Below, piece after piece: positions 1 through 5,340 of a stretch of 6,879 nucleotides of DNA; the first letter of the stretch is position 1, and each line of letters begins with the position of its first letter. Below the pieces are notes generated by a model. It was not told the DNA's origin and searched no databases. It saw only the letters and a program-made list of their open reading frames with translations. The stretch lies in assembly GCA_041674525.1 (NCBI GenBank), contig JBAYVN010000093.1, positions 1 to 6,879 on the forward strand, read 5' to 3'. The translations under genes and the position numbers were made by a program. Source of the DNA: SHYQ01 sp041674525 (GTDB taxonomy: Bacteria > Chloroflexota > Dehalococcoidia > UBA2979).

Positions 1-171
1 CTGGGCCTGTACGGCGGCGTGCGCGGCGGCGACGCCCCGCAGTACGTCCCGATGGGCGGCCGCTGGGGCACGATGTACCTCTCGTCCGTCTCCTCGACGA
101 TCGCGGGCGGTACCTCGGAGATCCAGCGCAACGTCATCGCGACGCGCGGGCTTGGCCTTCCGAGAGGCTAG
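1..171 (+). CDS. Acyl-CoA dehydrogenase, C-terminal fragment (5' end outside window)
   Basis: The frame is open from base 1 and ends at TAG 169-171, giving 56 residues of a larger protein. The tail contains SSTIAGGTSEIQRNVIATRG, the signature C-terminal stretch of the acyl-CoA dehydrogenase family, in which the GGTSEIQ segment contributes to FAD binding across the subunit interface and the following arginine-containing helix ends the protein. By family knowledge these cytoplasmic flavoenzymes oxidise acyl-CoA to trans-2-enoyl-CoA and pass electrons to electron-transfer flavoprotein. The substrate chain length and the catalytic base cannot be read because the N-terminal and middle domains are off the window. 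A strong hairpin follows 53 bases after the stop, so this is probably the last gene of its transcript. A crotonase-family gene lies 4 kb downstream but is not in the same transcription unit. Family assignment is firm; exact substrate unknown. Confidence 0.93.
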   Translation: MGLYGGVRGGDAPQYVPMGGRWGTMYLSSVSSTIAGGTSEIQRNVIATRGLGLPRG

Positions 172-223
172 CGGCTGCGCCGCGATCGCCGCTTCGCGGC
201 GGGGGCGGCTGACTGCTCACATC

Positions 224-255
224 AGGAACGGCGGGCCACATGGCCCGCCGTTCTT
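224..255 (+). terminator. Strong hairpin, probable terminator of the acyl-CoA dehydrogenase transcript
   Basis: GAACGGCGGGCCA (226-238) and TGGCCCGCCGTTC (241-253) are perfect reverse complements, giving a 13-bp stem with a CA centre (or 12 bp with an ACAT loop). A G-T and an A-T pair can extend it to 224-255. There is no long T tract, only TTCTT within and after the 3' arm, so it is an intrinsic-terminator-like structure rather than a textbook one. A smaller hairpin, CGCCGC-TTC-GCGGCG (187-201), lies between it and the stop codon. The location between two complete transcription units supports a terminator role. Confidence 0.65.
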
Positions 256-283
256 GCATTCCGCCGCCGGTCACGCGTAGCCT
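254..283 (+). promoter_or_regulatory. Possible promoter of the methyltransferase gene
   Basis: TTGCAT (254-259) and TAGCCT (278-283) are separated by 18 bases and stand 28 bases ahead of the ATG at 311. Each box matches the sigma-70 consensus at only three positions. The -35 overlaps the end of the upstream hairpin. Placement fits, but sequence support is weak. Confidence 0.22.
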
Positions 284-310
284 GCGCCGTCTCTACCCCG
301 GAGATGTGTC

Positions 311-1111
311 ATGCCCGACGAGCCCGTTCCCGGCCAGGCCGAATCGACCCGCGCGTGGGACGTGAACGCGGCGTTCTGGGACGCCCGCATGGGCGAGGGC
401 AACGACTGGCACCTGCAACTGGTGTGGCCGGAGACGGAGCGGCTGCTGGGCCTGGCCCCCGGTGACCACCTGCTGGACGTTGGCTGCGGCAATGGCCTCA
501 CCTGCCGCCGCGTCGCCGCCCGGGGAGCGCGCGTGACCGGGATCGACGCCTCTGCGCTGATGCTGGCGCATGCCGCCGCCCGCACCATCGGCGACGTGGC
601 GGCGGACGCGCGCATCACCTACCGCCGCGTGGACGCGACCGACGAGGCGGCCCTGCGCGCCCTCGGCGGAGGCGTGTTCGACGCGGCCTGCGCCAACATG
701 GTGCTGATGGACATGGCAGAGATCGCGCCGCTCTACCGGGCACTCGGGCACCTGTTGCGTCCCGGCGCGCCGTTCGTCTTTTCCGTTCAGCACCCGGCCT
801 TCAACGGCACGCACGCGGTCCACGTCGAGGAAACCGAGGAGACCGCGACCGGCCTCGCGCGGCGCGCGTTCGTGAAGGTCCGCGGCTACCTCGCTGACCG
901 TGTCTCCTACGGCCAGGCGATCCACGGGCAGCCGGTGCCGCAGCCCTACTTCCACCGCCCGCTCCAGTCGCTGCTGCGACCGGCGTTCGAAGCCGGCCTG
1001 GTGCTGGACGGGCTCGTCGAGAGTGCCTTCCCCGAGGGCGACACCGGCCGCTGGCGCGACCTGGACGGGTTGCCGCCGGTGCTGATCGTGCGGCTGCGCC
1101 GGCCGCGCTGA
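311..1111 (+). CDS. Class I SAM-dependent methyltransferase
   Basis: The product is 266 aa, a usual length for a stand-alone class I methyltransferase, and is expected in the cytoplasm. Motif I (glycine-rich SAM loop) is LLDVGCGNG at residues 54-62. The acidic residue that binds the SAM ribose is Asp79 in TGIDAS, the next acidic loop is RRVDAT (105-110), and the post-motif strand is FDAACANMVLMDM (123-135). LLRPGAPFVFSVQHP (148-162) is the usual 'LkPGG..' strand with a following His-Pro. The region after about residue 165 is the variable part that would choose the substrate. I cannot tell from it whether the acceptor is a small molecule, a lipid quinone or something else. ATG 311 is preceded by GGAG (300-303) at a good distance, and no other start fits as well. 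A hairpin upstream and one downstream suggest it may be transcribed alone. Fold certain, substrate unknown. Confidence 0.9.
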   Translation: MPDEPVPGQAESTRAWDVNAAFWDARMGEGNDWHLQLVWPETERLLGLAPGDHLLDVGCGNGLTCRRVAARGARVTGIDASALMLAHAAARTIGDVAADARITYRRVDATDEAALRALGGGVFDAACANMVLMDMAEIAPLYRALGHLLRPGAPFVFSVQHPAFNGTHAVHVEETEETATGLARRAFVKVRGYLADRVSYGQAIHGQPVPQPYFHRPLQSLLRPAFEAGLVLDGLVESAFPEGDTGRWRDLDGLPPVLIVRLRRPR

Positions 1112-1117
1112 GCGCTT

Positions 1118-1137
1118 ACGGGGGCCTTATGCCCCGT
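1118..1137 (+). terminator. Small hairpin after the methyltransferase gene
   Basis: ACGGGG (1118-1123) pairs with CCCCGT (1132-1137) around an 8-base loop, starting 7 bases after the stop codon. The stem is short and no T run follows, so it may be a weak terminator or only a 3'-end stabiliser. Confidence 0.3.
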
Positions 1138-1224
1138 CCGCGACACTGAGTGCCATTCACACTTCGATAGCGGGTCGCGGATACGTTCGATGTTCCGCGC
1201 ATCCACACGCCTCGGAGGGCACGC

Positions 1225-1971
1225 ATGACCGCACGGCTGGGTTTGATGCTGGGTGTGGCGGCCGTTGTGGCTGCCGCCCTCATTGGTGGCTGGTACTTCT
1301 TCATCCGCGGCGACGAGCCGCCGCCCGTGTCGCTGGCCGGCGCCGTCGCCTCGGTGAGCGACGCCGCCGCGACCTCTACGTCCGCTGCGACCGCGACCGC
1401 GGAGGGCGCCACGACCGCCACGGCGGAGGGCTCCGCGGACGGGTCGCTTGAGGGCACGTGGACGCTGGTCGCCGCAGACTCGTTCGTCGGCTACCGCGTG
1501 AAGGAGGAACTCGTCTCCGTTGGTGCGACGGAGGCGGTCGGCCGAACCTCCGCCGTGACCGGATCGCTGGAGTTCGACGGCTCTGCCATCACGGCCGTCG
1601 AGGTCTTCGCGGACCTGACGCAGCTGAAGAGCGACGACGACCGGCGTGACGGGCGCCTCCGCAGCCAGGGCATCGAGTGGGGCACCTTCCCGAAGGCCTC
1701 GTTCGTGCTCGCCGAGCCGATCGCCCTCGACGGCGTCCCGGCCGAGGGGGAGACGATCAGCGCAACGGCGGTCGGCGATCTGACGTTGCACGGCGTCACG
1801 AACCGCGTGGAGTTCCCGCTGGAGGGCACGCTCTCGAACGGCCTGGTCGTCGTCGTGGGCTCGCTGCTCATCCAGTTCGCGGATTACGACATGGAGGCGC
1901 CCAGCGCGATGAGCGTGGTCTCCGTGGAGGAGCAGGGGATGATCGAACTGCAGATGGTGTTCGGCCGCTAA
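1225..1971 (+). CDS. Membrane-anchored YceI-family protein
   Basis: This 248-aa protein has a hydrophobic segment at residues 4-27, with a single Arg before it. A low-complexity Ala/Thr/Glu/Gly linker follows (about 38-75, including two imperfect ATATAEG-type repeats at 55-69), then a YceI-like domain from about 76 to the end. Family landmarks are DSFVGYRVKE (85-94), VTGSLEFDGS (111-120), FADLTQLKSDD (128-138) with RRDGRL after it, FPKASF (155-160) and GDLTLHGVT (184-192). YceI domains are lipocalin-like beta-barrels that bind isoprenoid chains. The N-terminal helix and linker suggest the barrel is held on the outer face of the cytoplasmic membrane. There is no lipobox cysteine, so the segment is either a signal anchor or an uncleaved signal peptide. 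GGAGGG at 1214-1219 stands 5 bases before ATG 1225 and fixes the start. The gene converges on the minus-strand hydrolase gene. The ligand is unknown. Confidence 0.92.
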   Translation: MTARLGLMLGVAAVVAAALIGGWYFFIRGDEPPPVSLAGAVASVSDAAATSTSAATATAEGATTATAEGSADGSLEGTWTLVAADSFVGYRVKEELVSVGATEAVGRTSAVTGSLEFDGSAITAVEVFADLTQLKSDDDRRDGRLRSQGIEWGTFPKASFVLAEPIALDGVPAEGETISATAVGDLTLHGVTNRVEFPLEGTLSNGLVVVVGSLLIQFADYDMEAPSAMSVVSVEEQGMIELQMVFGR

Positions 1972-1993
1972 CCCGCGTTCGTCCGACCTCAAC

Positions 1994-2025
1994 CGGCCCG
2001 GTTCCCGCCCGCGGAGACCGGGCCG
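1994..2025. terminator. Hairpin between convergent genes, probable bidirectional terminator
   Basis: CGGCCCGGT (1994-2002) and ACCGGGCCG (2017-2025) form a perfect 9-bp stem with a 14-base loop. It lies in the 67-base gap between the stop of the YceI-family gene (1971) and the stop of the convergent hydrolase gene (2039), where either transcript would need to end. No clear T tract is present on either strand. Confidence 0.5.
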
Positions 2026-2038
2026 TGCTGTTGCACCG

Positions 2039-2647
2039 CTACGTCAGAGCGTCCACGACGAACCCGAGGATGCGCGCGCGCACCTCTTCGCGCGCCTGGC
2101 GGAGCGAGTGCGTGGCGCCCGGGATCAGCACCAGCGACCGCGGGTCGCCGGCCATGCCGTACAGCAACTCGGAGCACCGAGGCGACAGGCGCACGTCGTC
2201 CAGGCCGTGGATCAGCAGCAGCGGCCGAGGGGCGACGAGTGCGACATTCTGGGCGCCGGCGGTCTGCGTCGCGAGTGTCACCACCGCCGACACCGAGGCG
2301 TCGTGCGCCGCCGCCTCGATCACCACGGCGCCGCCGAACGAGTGGCCGACGAGCGCGACCTGCTCCACGCCCTGCGTCGCCAGCCACCCCAGCCCGGCGA
2401 GGACGTCGTATGCCCCCTCGTCCACGTCGTTCGGGAAGCGGTGGATGCGGAAGTCCAGGCGCAGCGTGCCCAGGCCGCGGGCGGCGAAGTCCTCCGCGAG
2501 CGTGGGGTAGAGCGCCTCCGCCGGGCCGTCGAAGCCACCGTCCCCGCCGCCGACGAGCAGCACGGCACCGCGAGGTGCGCTCGCCGGTGCGTCCCAGCGC
2601 GCGTCGATTAGGCCTCGGTCGGTCGGGATGGAGATGGTGGTGGTCAT
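2039..2647 (-). CDS. Alpha/beta hydrolase, dienelactone hydrolase-like
   Basis: The product is 202 aa, a compact alpha/beta hydrolase without an obvious lid insertion and without a signal peptide. The catalytic triad can be read: nucleophile elbow GHSFGG (101-106) with Ser103, acid Asp151 in HGLDD (147-151), and His180 in PGATHS (176-181). The N-terminal strand LLVGGGDGGFDGP (30-42) is the likely oxyanion-hole loop. The layout resembles dienelactone hydrolase and small carboxylesterase families; a true carboxymethylenebutenolidase would normally have a cysteine nucleophile, so that activity is unlikely. It is the last gene of a three-gene minus-strand operon, 22 bases after the DinB-family gene. 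The ATG at 2647-2645 has no Shine-Dalgarno match before it. Instead a GCGCGC hairpin abuts it, so translation may depend on coupling to the gene upstream. Enzyme class firm, substrate unknown. Confidence 0.88.
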   Translation of the reverse strand: MTTTISIPTDRGLIDARWDAPASAPRGAVLLVGGGDGGFDGPAEALYPTLAEDFAARGLGTLRLDFRIHRFPNDVDEGAYDVLAGLGWLATQGVEQVALVGHSFGGAVVIEAAAHDASVSAVVTLATQTAGAQNVALVAPRPLLLIHGLDDVRLSPRCSELLYGMAGDPRSLVLIPGATHSLRQAREEVRARILGFVVDALT

Positions 2648-2667
2648 GCGCGCGGAGGGTAGCGCGC
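2648..2667 (-). promoter_or_regulatory. Hairpin directly before the hydrolase start codon
   Basis: GCGCGC at 2648-2653 and at 2662-2667 can pair around an 8-base loop, which reads TACCCTCC on the minus strand. It fills almost the whole gap between the DinB-family stop and the hydrolase ATG, and leaves no room for a normal ribosome binding site. Function is unproven. Confidence 0.35.
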
Positions 2668-2669
2668 GA

Positions 2670-3134
2670 TCAGTCGCCGCGGAGCCAGAAGATGTACTCG
2701 GTCTCGGCGGGCTGTCCGCCCTGCCGTCCGACCTCCAGCGCGATCTGGCCCCGGTGTTCCGCGCCGTGCAGCATCAGGTGCTCCAGCACGTCGCCAGCCA
2801 GGTTCTCGTAGGCGACGCCCTGCGAGTTCGTGTAGCGCACCGGCGCGTTCAGCCGGGCATCGTCCATCTCGCGCGCGACGGCGACGAAGTCGTCGCAGAC
2901 CTGCTCCAGCAGCGGTGGCAGCGCGTCGCGCGCCGGCGTCTGCCACTCGAGCGAGACGGAGGGCGCTGTGCCCTGCACCCGCGCCAGCCAGTTCTCGGCG
3001 GCCGCGAGCAGGTGCCAGGCGATCGCGAGCAGCTGATCGGAGGGCGCCTCGACCGAGCCGATCGAGGCGATCTGGGCGCGGTCCGCCCAGACCTCGAACG
3101 CCAGTTGCTGCAGGAGTTCGTCGGTAGTGCGCAC
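2670..3134 (-). CDS. DinB-family (YfiT-like four-helix) protein
   Basis: This 154-aa all-helical protein matches the DinB/DUF664 style of metal-binding four-helix bundle. The three expected metal-ligand histidines are visible: His41 in AWHLL (39-43), and His123 and His127 in MLHGAEHRGQI (121-131). The second helix carries AAAENWL (44-50), and the C-terminal YIFW (147-150) is also typical. Family members include thiol-S-transferases that use bacillithiol or mycothiol and stress-induced proteins of unknown activity, so a detoxification role is possible but not shown. This family is unrelated to the DinB DNA polymerase. The start is GTG (3134-3132), 2 bases after the stop of the upstream small gene. 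The G-rich end of that gene (its penta-glycine codons) is the only ribosome-binding-like sequence. The hydrolase gene follows 22 bases later. Confidence 0.87.
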   Translation of the reverse strand: MRTTDELLQQLAFEVWADRAQIASIGSVEAPSDQLLAIAWHLLAAAENWLARVQGTAPSVSLEWQTPARDALPPLLEQVCDDFVAVAREMDDARLNAPVRYTNSQGVAYENLAGDVLEHLMLHGAEHRGQIALEVGRQGGQPAETEYIFWLRGD

Positions 3135-3136
3135 GG

Positions 3137-3331
3137 CTAGCCGCCCCCGCCACCGACGGCGAAGCGGACGAGGCCAATCGTGATGAGGAGCATCCCGCCG
3201 GCGATCAACCCGCCCGTGACGCGGATGTGCATCGGCTGGTTGAAGGTGTTCCTGACGAGCCAGAGCAGGTCACCGACGATGAACATGGCGAGGCCGGCCA
3301 GGAACAGAATCAGGGTCAGTTGCTCGCCCAT
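3137..3331 (-). CDS. Small two-helix membrane protein
   Basis: This 64-aa protein starts MGEQLTLILFLAGLAMFIVG. Helix 1 spans about residues 5-25 and helix 2 about 39-59, separated by a short polar loop (RNTFNQPMHIRV). The tail is five glycines before the TAG stop. The frame stays open upstream to 3460, but that extension is Arg/Pro/Ser-rich and unlike a protein start. ATG 3331 begins right at the first helix and lies 7 bases downstream of a TATCCT -10-like element, so I chose it. It is the first gene of an operon with the DinB-family and hydrolase genes (gaps 2 and 22 bases). I do not recognise the family. The context gives no more than a possible membrane-associated stress or detoxification role. 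Confidence 0.72.
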   Translation of the reverse strand: MGEQLTLILFLAGLAMFIVGDLLWLVRNTFNQPMHIRVTGGLIAGGMLLITIGLVRFAVGGGGG

Positions 3332-3344
3332 ATGCCCGAGGATA
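3332..3344 (-). promoter_or_regulatory. Putative -10 element for a leaderless operon transcript
   Basis: On the minus strand TATCCT (3344-3339) matches TATAAT at four positions, and exactly 7 bases separate it from the ATG at 3331. Transcription would therefore begin at or next to the start codon, giving a leaderless mRNA, which agrees with the lack of a Shine-Dalgarno sequence before this gene. No convincing -35 box is present. Confidence 0.35.
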
Positions 3345-3454
3345 CCCGCTGACCGGGCCGGGGGCGCGCAGCAGTGGGAACCGCTGAGCCACCGGGGTCG
3401 TCTGACCTGAGCACGCGCCGCCATCACCGGTGGGCGCGATGGAGGGATTGAGTC

Positions 3455-4003
3455 ATGCAATTGCGCAAGTTCCTGGTGGTCGTCGTACCGGTGATCGCCT
3501 CGTTCGCCCTCGTGGCGTGCACCAGCGACGCCGGGTCAGACGGCGGCAGCACGACGACGCCCGTCGCGACGGCGCCCACCCAGGGCGGCGATACACCGGT
3601 CGGCTCCGGCGATCCCACCGGCACGCCGGGTATCCCGGTGGCGACGCCGGACGCCGGGGGCAACGTCCCCGCGCCGGTCGCGTCGGGCGACCGCAAACTC
3701 GAGCCCGCCCCGATCGAGGGCCTGGACGTGCTCGTCCGCGAGTCATTCCCGCCGCAGTACGCGGCGGTCGTGAAGTCTGGCCTTCCGAGCGGCTGTGCCG
3801 AGTTCGCGGGCATCGAGGTGGAGCGCGACGGCAACGAGTTCACCCTGACGGTCTGGAACACCATGCCGTCCGACCCGAACGTGGCCTGCACGATGATCTA
3901 CGGCATCGCCGAGAACACCGTGACGCTGGGCGGCGGGTTCACGAGCGGCGAGACCTACACCGTCCGAGCCGGCGACCTGGAGATGACCTTCACGGCCCAG
4001 TAA
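3455..4003 (+). CDS. Secreted lipoprotein of unknown function
   Basis: The 182-aa product has a type II signal peptide: basic start (MQLRK), hydrophobic core (6-18) and lipobox LVAC (19-22), so Cys22 would be lipidated and the protein anchored outside the cytoplasmic membrane. Residues 23-80 are a Thr/Gly/Pro/Asp-rich disordered linker. The remainder (about 81-182) looks like a small beta-rich domain with Cys114 and Cys145, which could form a disulfide. It includes AGIEVERDGNEFTLTVWN (118-135) and ACTMIYG (144-150), and ends ETYTVRAGDLEMTFTAQ. I do not recognise a named family; the end resembles uncharacterised lipoproteins of Chloroflexota from memory. GGAGGG (3441-3446) stands 8 bases before the ATG and fixes the start. 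The gene diverges from the small membrane protein operon. A ligand-binding or envelope role is plausible only. Confidence 0.85.
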   Translation: MQLRKFLVVVVPVIASFALVACTSDAGSDGGSTTTPVATAPTQGGDTPVGSGDPTGTPGIPVATPDAGGNVPAPVASGDRKLEPAPIEGLDVLVRESFPPQYAAVVKSGLPSGCAEFAGIEVERDGNEFTLTVWNTMPSDPNVACTMIYGIAENTVTLGGGFTSGETYTVRAGDLEMTFTAQ

Positions 4004-4030
4004 GGATCGGGCGGCTAACGCCGTCGACCG

Positions 4031-4036
4031 TAGAAT
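4031..4036 (+). promoter_or_regulatory. Possible -10 element upstream of the crotonase-family gene
   Basis: TAGAAT matches TATAAT at five of six positions, which is uncommon by chance in such GC-rich DNA. It lies in the gap after the lipoprotein gene. No -35 match is visible at 16-18 bases upstream. If real, it gives a leader of about 100 bases that includes the hairpin at 4054-4082. Confidence 0.3.
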
Positions 4037-4053
4037 CACCCCAGCACTCAGAC

Positions 4054-4082
4054 CCGAGGCGTCCCATCGCGGGACGCCTCGG
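4054..4082 (+). terminator. Strong 12-bp hairpin between lipoprotein and crotonase-family genes
   Basis: CCGAGGCGTCCC (4054-4065) and GGGACGCCTCGG (4071-4082) are perfect reverse complements around the loop ATCGC. It begins 51 bases after the lipoprotein stop and ends 61 bases before the next start. No T tract follows. It may terminate the lipoprotein transcript, or act as a leader structure for the next gene if the TAGAAT at 4031 is its promoter. Confidence 0.55.
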
Positions 4083-4143
4083 CGCGTCTCGATCACTGGG
4101 CGTCCTCCCGGGCGTCTCGACCTGGAAGGACGGCGACACCGCC

Positions 4144-5022
4144 ATGACTGATACCCCCCGCGCGATCCCGGAGTCCGAGCGTGAGCCCGGCAAGCGTTAC
4201 ACCCCCGAAGGGTTCGAGGTTCCCGCCCCCTCCGAGAACGACGTCCTCTACGAGATTCGCGAGGGCGTCGCGTGGATCACGTTCAACCGGCCGCTCGTCC
4301 TGAACGCGGTCGACTGGTCGCTGACGCTCCGCTTCGGCCAGGCGCTGGAGCGCGCGGAGGCAGACGAGTCCGCGAGGGTGGTGGTGGTCCGCGGCGCGGG
4401 GCGCGCCTTCTGCGCCGGCGGCGACTTGCAGTCCGCGCCGCGCCCGGACGACATCCCCGCACCGAACATGATCGACAACGTCATGCGCATCTGGCAGATG
4501 CAGAAGCCGGTCATCGCCTCGGTGCGTGGTCACGCTGTGGGGCAGGGCTGCGAGATCGCCGGCATGTGCGACCTGACGATTGCTGCGGAGGACGCGAAGT
4601 TCGGCGAGATCCAGATCCGCCACGGCTTCCCGCCGCCGATCCTCATCGTCCCGTTCCTGACGGGCCCGAAGGGCGCGAAGGAGATCCTGATGACGGGCGA
4701 GGTCTTCGGCGCGCAGGACGCGCAGCGCCTGGGCCTGGTCAACCGCATCGTCCCGACCGACGCGCTGGACGCGGAGACCGAGGCGCTGGCGAAGCGCCTG
4801 GTGTCGCTGCCCCAGACGGCGCTGGCCCTCACCAAGATGCTGGTGAACCGTGTCCAGGAGATCGGCGGCTTCCGCGAGGGCTTCAACTACCGCGACGACC
4901 CGGTGCTCTCCGCCCTGGCCGCCTCCACGCGCGACGACAAGGTCGCCGCGGAACGCCTCGCCACCCTCCGCGAGCAGGGCTGGGATGCCTTCAAGAAGAC
5001 GCGCGACGCCTCGCACACGTAG
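4144..5022 (+). CDS. Crotonase-superfamily protein (enoyl-CoA hydratase/isomerase-like)
   Basis: This 292-aa protein belongs to the crotonase fold and is probably cytoplasmic. A 35-residue charged N-terminal extension precedes the domain start (YEIREGVAWITFNRP, 36-50). The oxyanion-hole loops are FCAGGD (89-94) and AVGQGCE (131-137). Glu137 aligns with Glu144 of rat enoyl-CoA hydratase. Counting on without gaps through MCDLTIAAEDAKFGEIQI, the second catalytic position (rat Glu164) is Gln157. Hydratases need both glutamates, so the reaction may instead be isomerisation, or another crotonase chemistry such as lyase or hydrolase. The ATG at 4144 has GGAAGGA (4124-4130) 13 bases upstream, rather far. 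The frame is open further upstream through the lipoprotein gene, but that stretch is an Arg-rich out-of-frame shadow. With the acyl-CoA dehydrogenase at the left edge it indicates acyl-CoA metabolism. Superfamily certain, specific reaction uncertain. Confidence 0.92.
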   Translation: MTDTPRAIPESEREPGKRYTPEGFEVPAPSENDVLYEIREGVAWITFNRPLVLNAVDWSLTLRFGQALERAEADESARVVVVRGAGRAFCAGGDLQSAPRPDDIPAPNMIDNVMRIWQMQKPVIASVRGHAVGQGCEIAGMCDLTIAAEDAKFGEIQIRHGFPPPILIVPFLTGPKGAKEILMTGEVFGAQDAQRLGLVNRIVPTDALDAETEALAKRLVSLPQTALALTKMLVNRVQEIGGFREGFNYRDDPVLSALAASTRDDKVAAERLATLREQGWDAFKKTRDASHT

Positions 5023-5037
5023 TCGGGCTGGCCCGAC
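5022..5037 (+). terminator. Short hairpin at the end of the crotonase-family gene
   Basis: GTCGGGC (5022-5028) pairs with GCCCGAC (5031-5037), beginning on the last base of the stop codon. With a realistic 4-base loop only 6 bp form. It is compact, without a T tract, and could be part of the transcription end together with the palindromic element at 5068-5109. Confidence 0.3.
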
Positions 5038-5067
5038 CGCGCCTCGGCCGCATCGCTCGCGATCGGA

Positions 5068-5109
5068 CTGACGGCGCGGTTCGACAGGCTCACCGCGAAC
5101 GGATGTCAG
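5068..5109. repeat. Palindromic intergenic element, probably a dispersed repeat
   Basis: CTGAC (5068-5072) and GTCAG (5105-5109) are the outer arms. Inside them CGCGGT (5075-5080) can pair with ACCGCG (5092-5097), or alternatively GTTCG (5079-5083) with CGAAC (5096-5100). The core GGTTCGACAGGCTCACCG, then CGAACGG, resembles from memory a short palindromic sequence repeated between genes of many environmental bacteria. Only one copy is in this window, so repetition cannot be shown here. It lies between the convergent crotonase-family gene and the small minus-strand module, where it could act as a bidirectional transcription end. Confidence 0.5.
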
Positions 5110-5139
5110 GCCCTGGCCGTGTCGCGCATCGAGGTGAGT

Positions 5140-5340
5140 CTACTGACCTGGCTGTCGCTGGTCTGTGCTCCCGGACTCGAGCGGAGCTCCGGATGGAGAG
5201 GGGGCGTCACGACGGGGCGAGGGATCCGGTCCGGGTCGGTACTCGTCCAAGTAGGCGTTCGCCACCTGGACGACCCGCTCGAACGGAACACGCCCCCTGC
5301 GATAGTCCTGATAAATGTCGCGGATGCGTGGTTCCTTCAC
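5140..5340 (-). CDS. Unrecognised 66-aa protein, second gene of a coupled pair
   Basis: The frame begins with GTG (5340-5338), which overlaps the TGA stop of the upstream gene (5339-5337) in the sequence GTGA, the classic arrangement for translational re-initiation, and ends at TAG (5142-5140). A TTG start at 5397 in the same frame is possible but would overlap the first gene by 61 bases. The first 36 residues are charged and likely helical (MKEPRIRDIYQDYRRGRVPF, then a segment rich in Val, Ala, Tyr and Glu). The rest is Pro/Ser/Arg-rich and probably disordered. I do not recognise a family. A short structured part with a disordered tail would fit a small binding partner or antitoxin-like protein, but this is only shape, not homology. 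The codon composition is less GC-rich than that of the neighbours. Confidence 0.55.
   Translation of the reverse strand: MKEPRIRDIYQDYRRGRVPFERVVQVANAYLDEYRPGPDPSPRRDAPSPSGAPLESGSTDQRQPGQ

Noticed and set aside
293..955. Minus-strand frame opposite the methyltransferase gene
   Set aside because: Low-complexity His/Val/Arg-rich product without recognisable motifs, exactly opposite a gene with intact SAM motifs.
946..1992. Long minus-strand frame opposite the methyltransferase and YceI-family genes
   Set aside because: Arg/His/Gly-rich composition typical of antisense frames in GC-rich DNA; the + strand frames have clear domain motifs and binding sites.
3137..3460. 107-aa version of the small membrane protein with a 43-residue N-terminal extension
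   Set aside because: The extension is Pro/Arg/Ser-rich and runs through the divergent promoter region into the binding site and start of the lipoprotein gene; ATG 3331 fits the first membrane helix and the -10 element.
3430..4143. In-frame upstream extension of the crotonase-family gene over the lipoprotein gene
   Set aside because: The extension is Arg/Gly-rich, runs out of frame through a gene with a clear lipobox and GGAGGG site, and the crotonase domain needs no such N-terminus.
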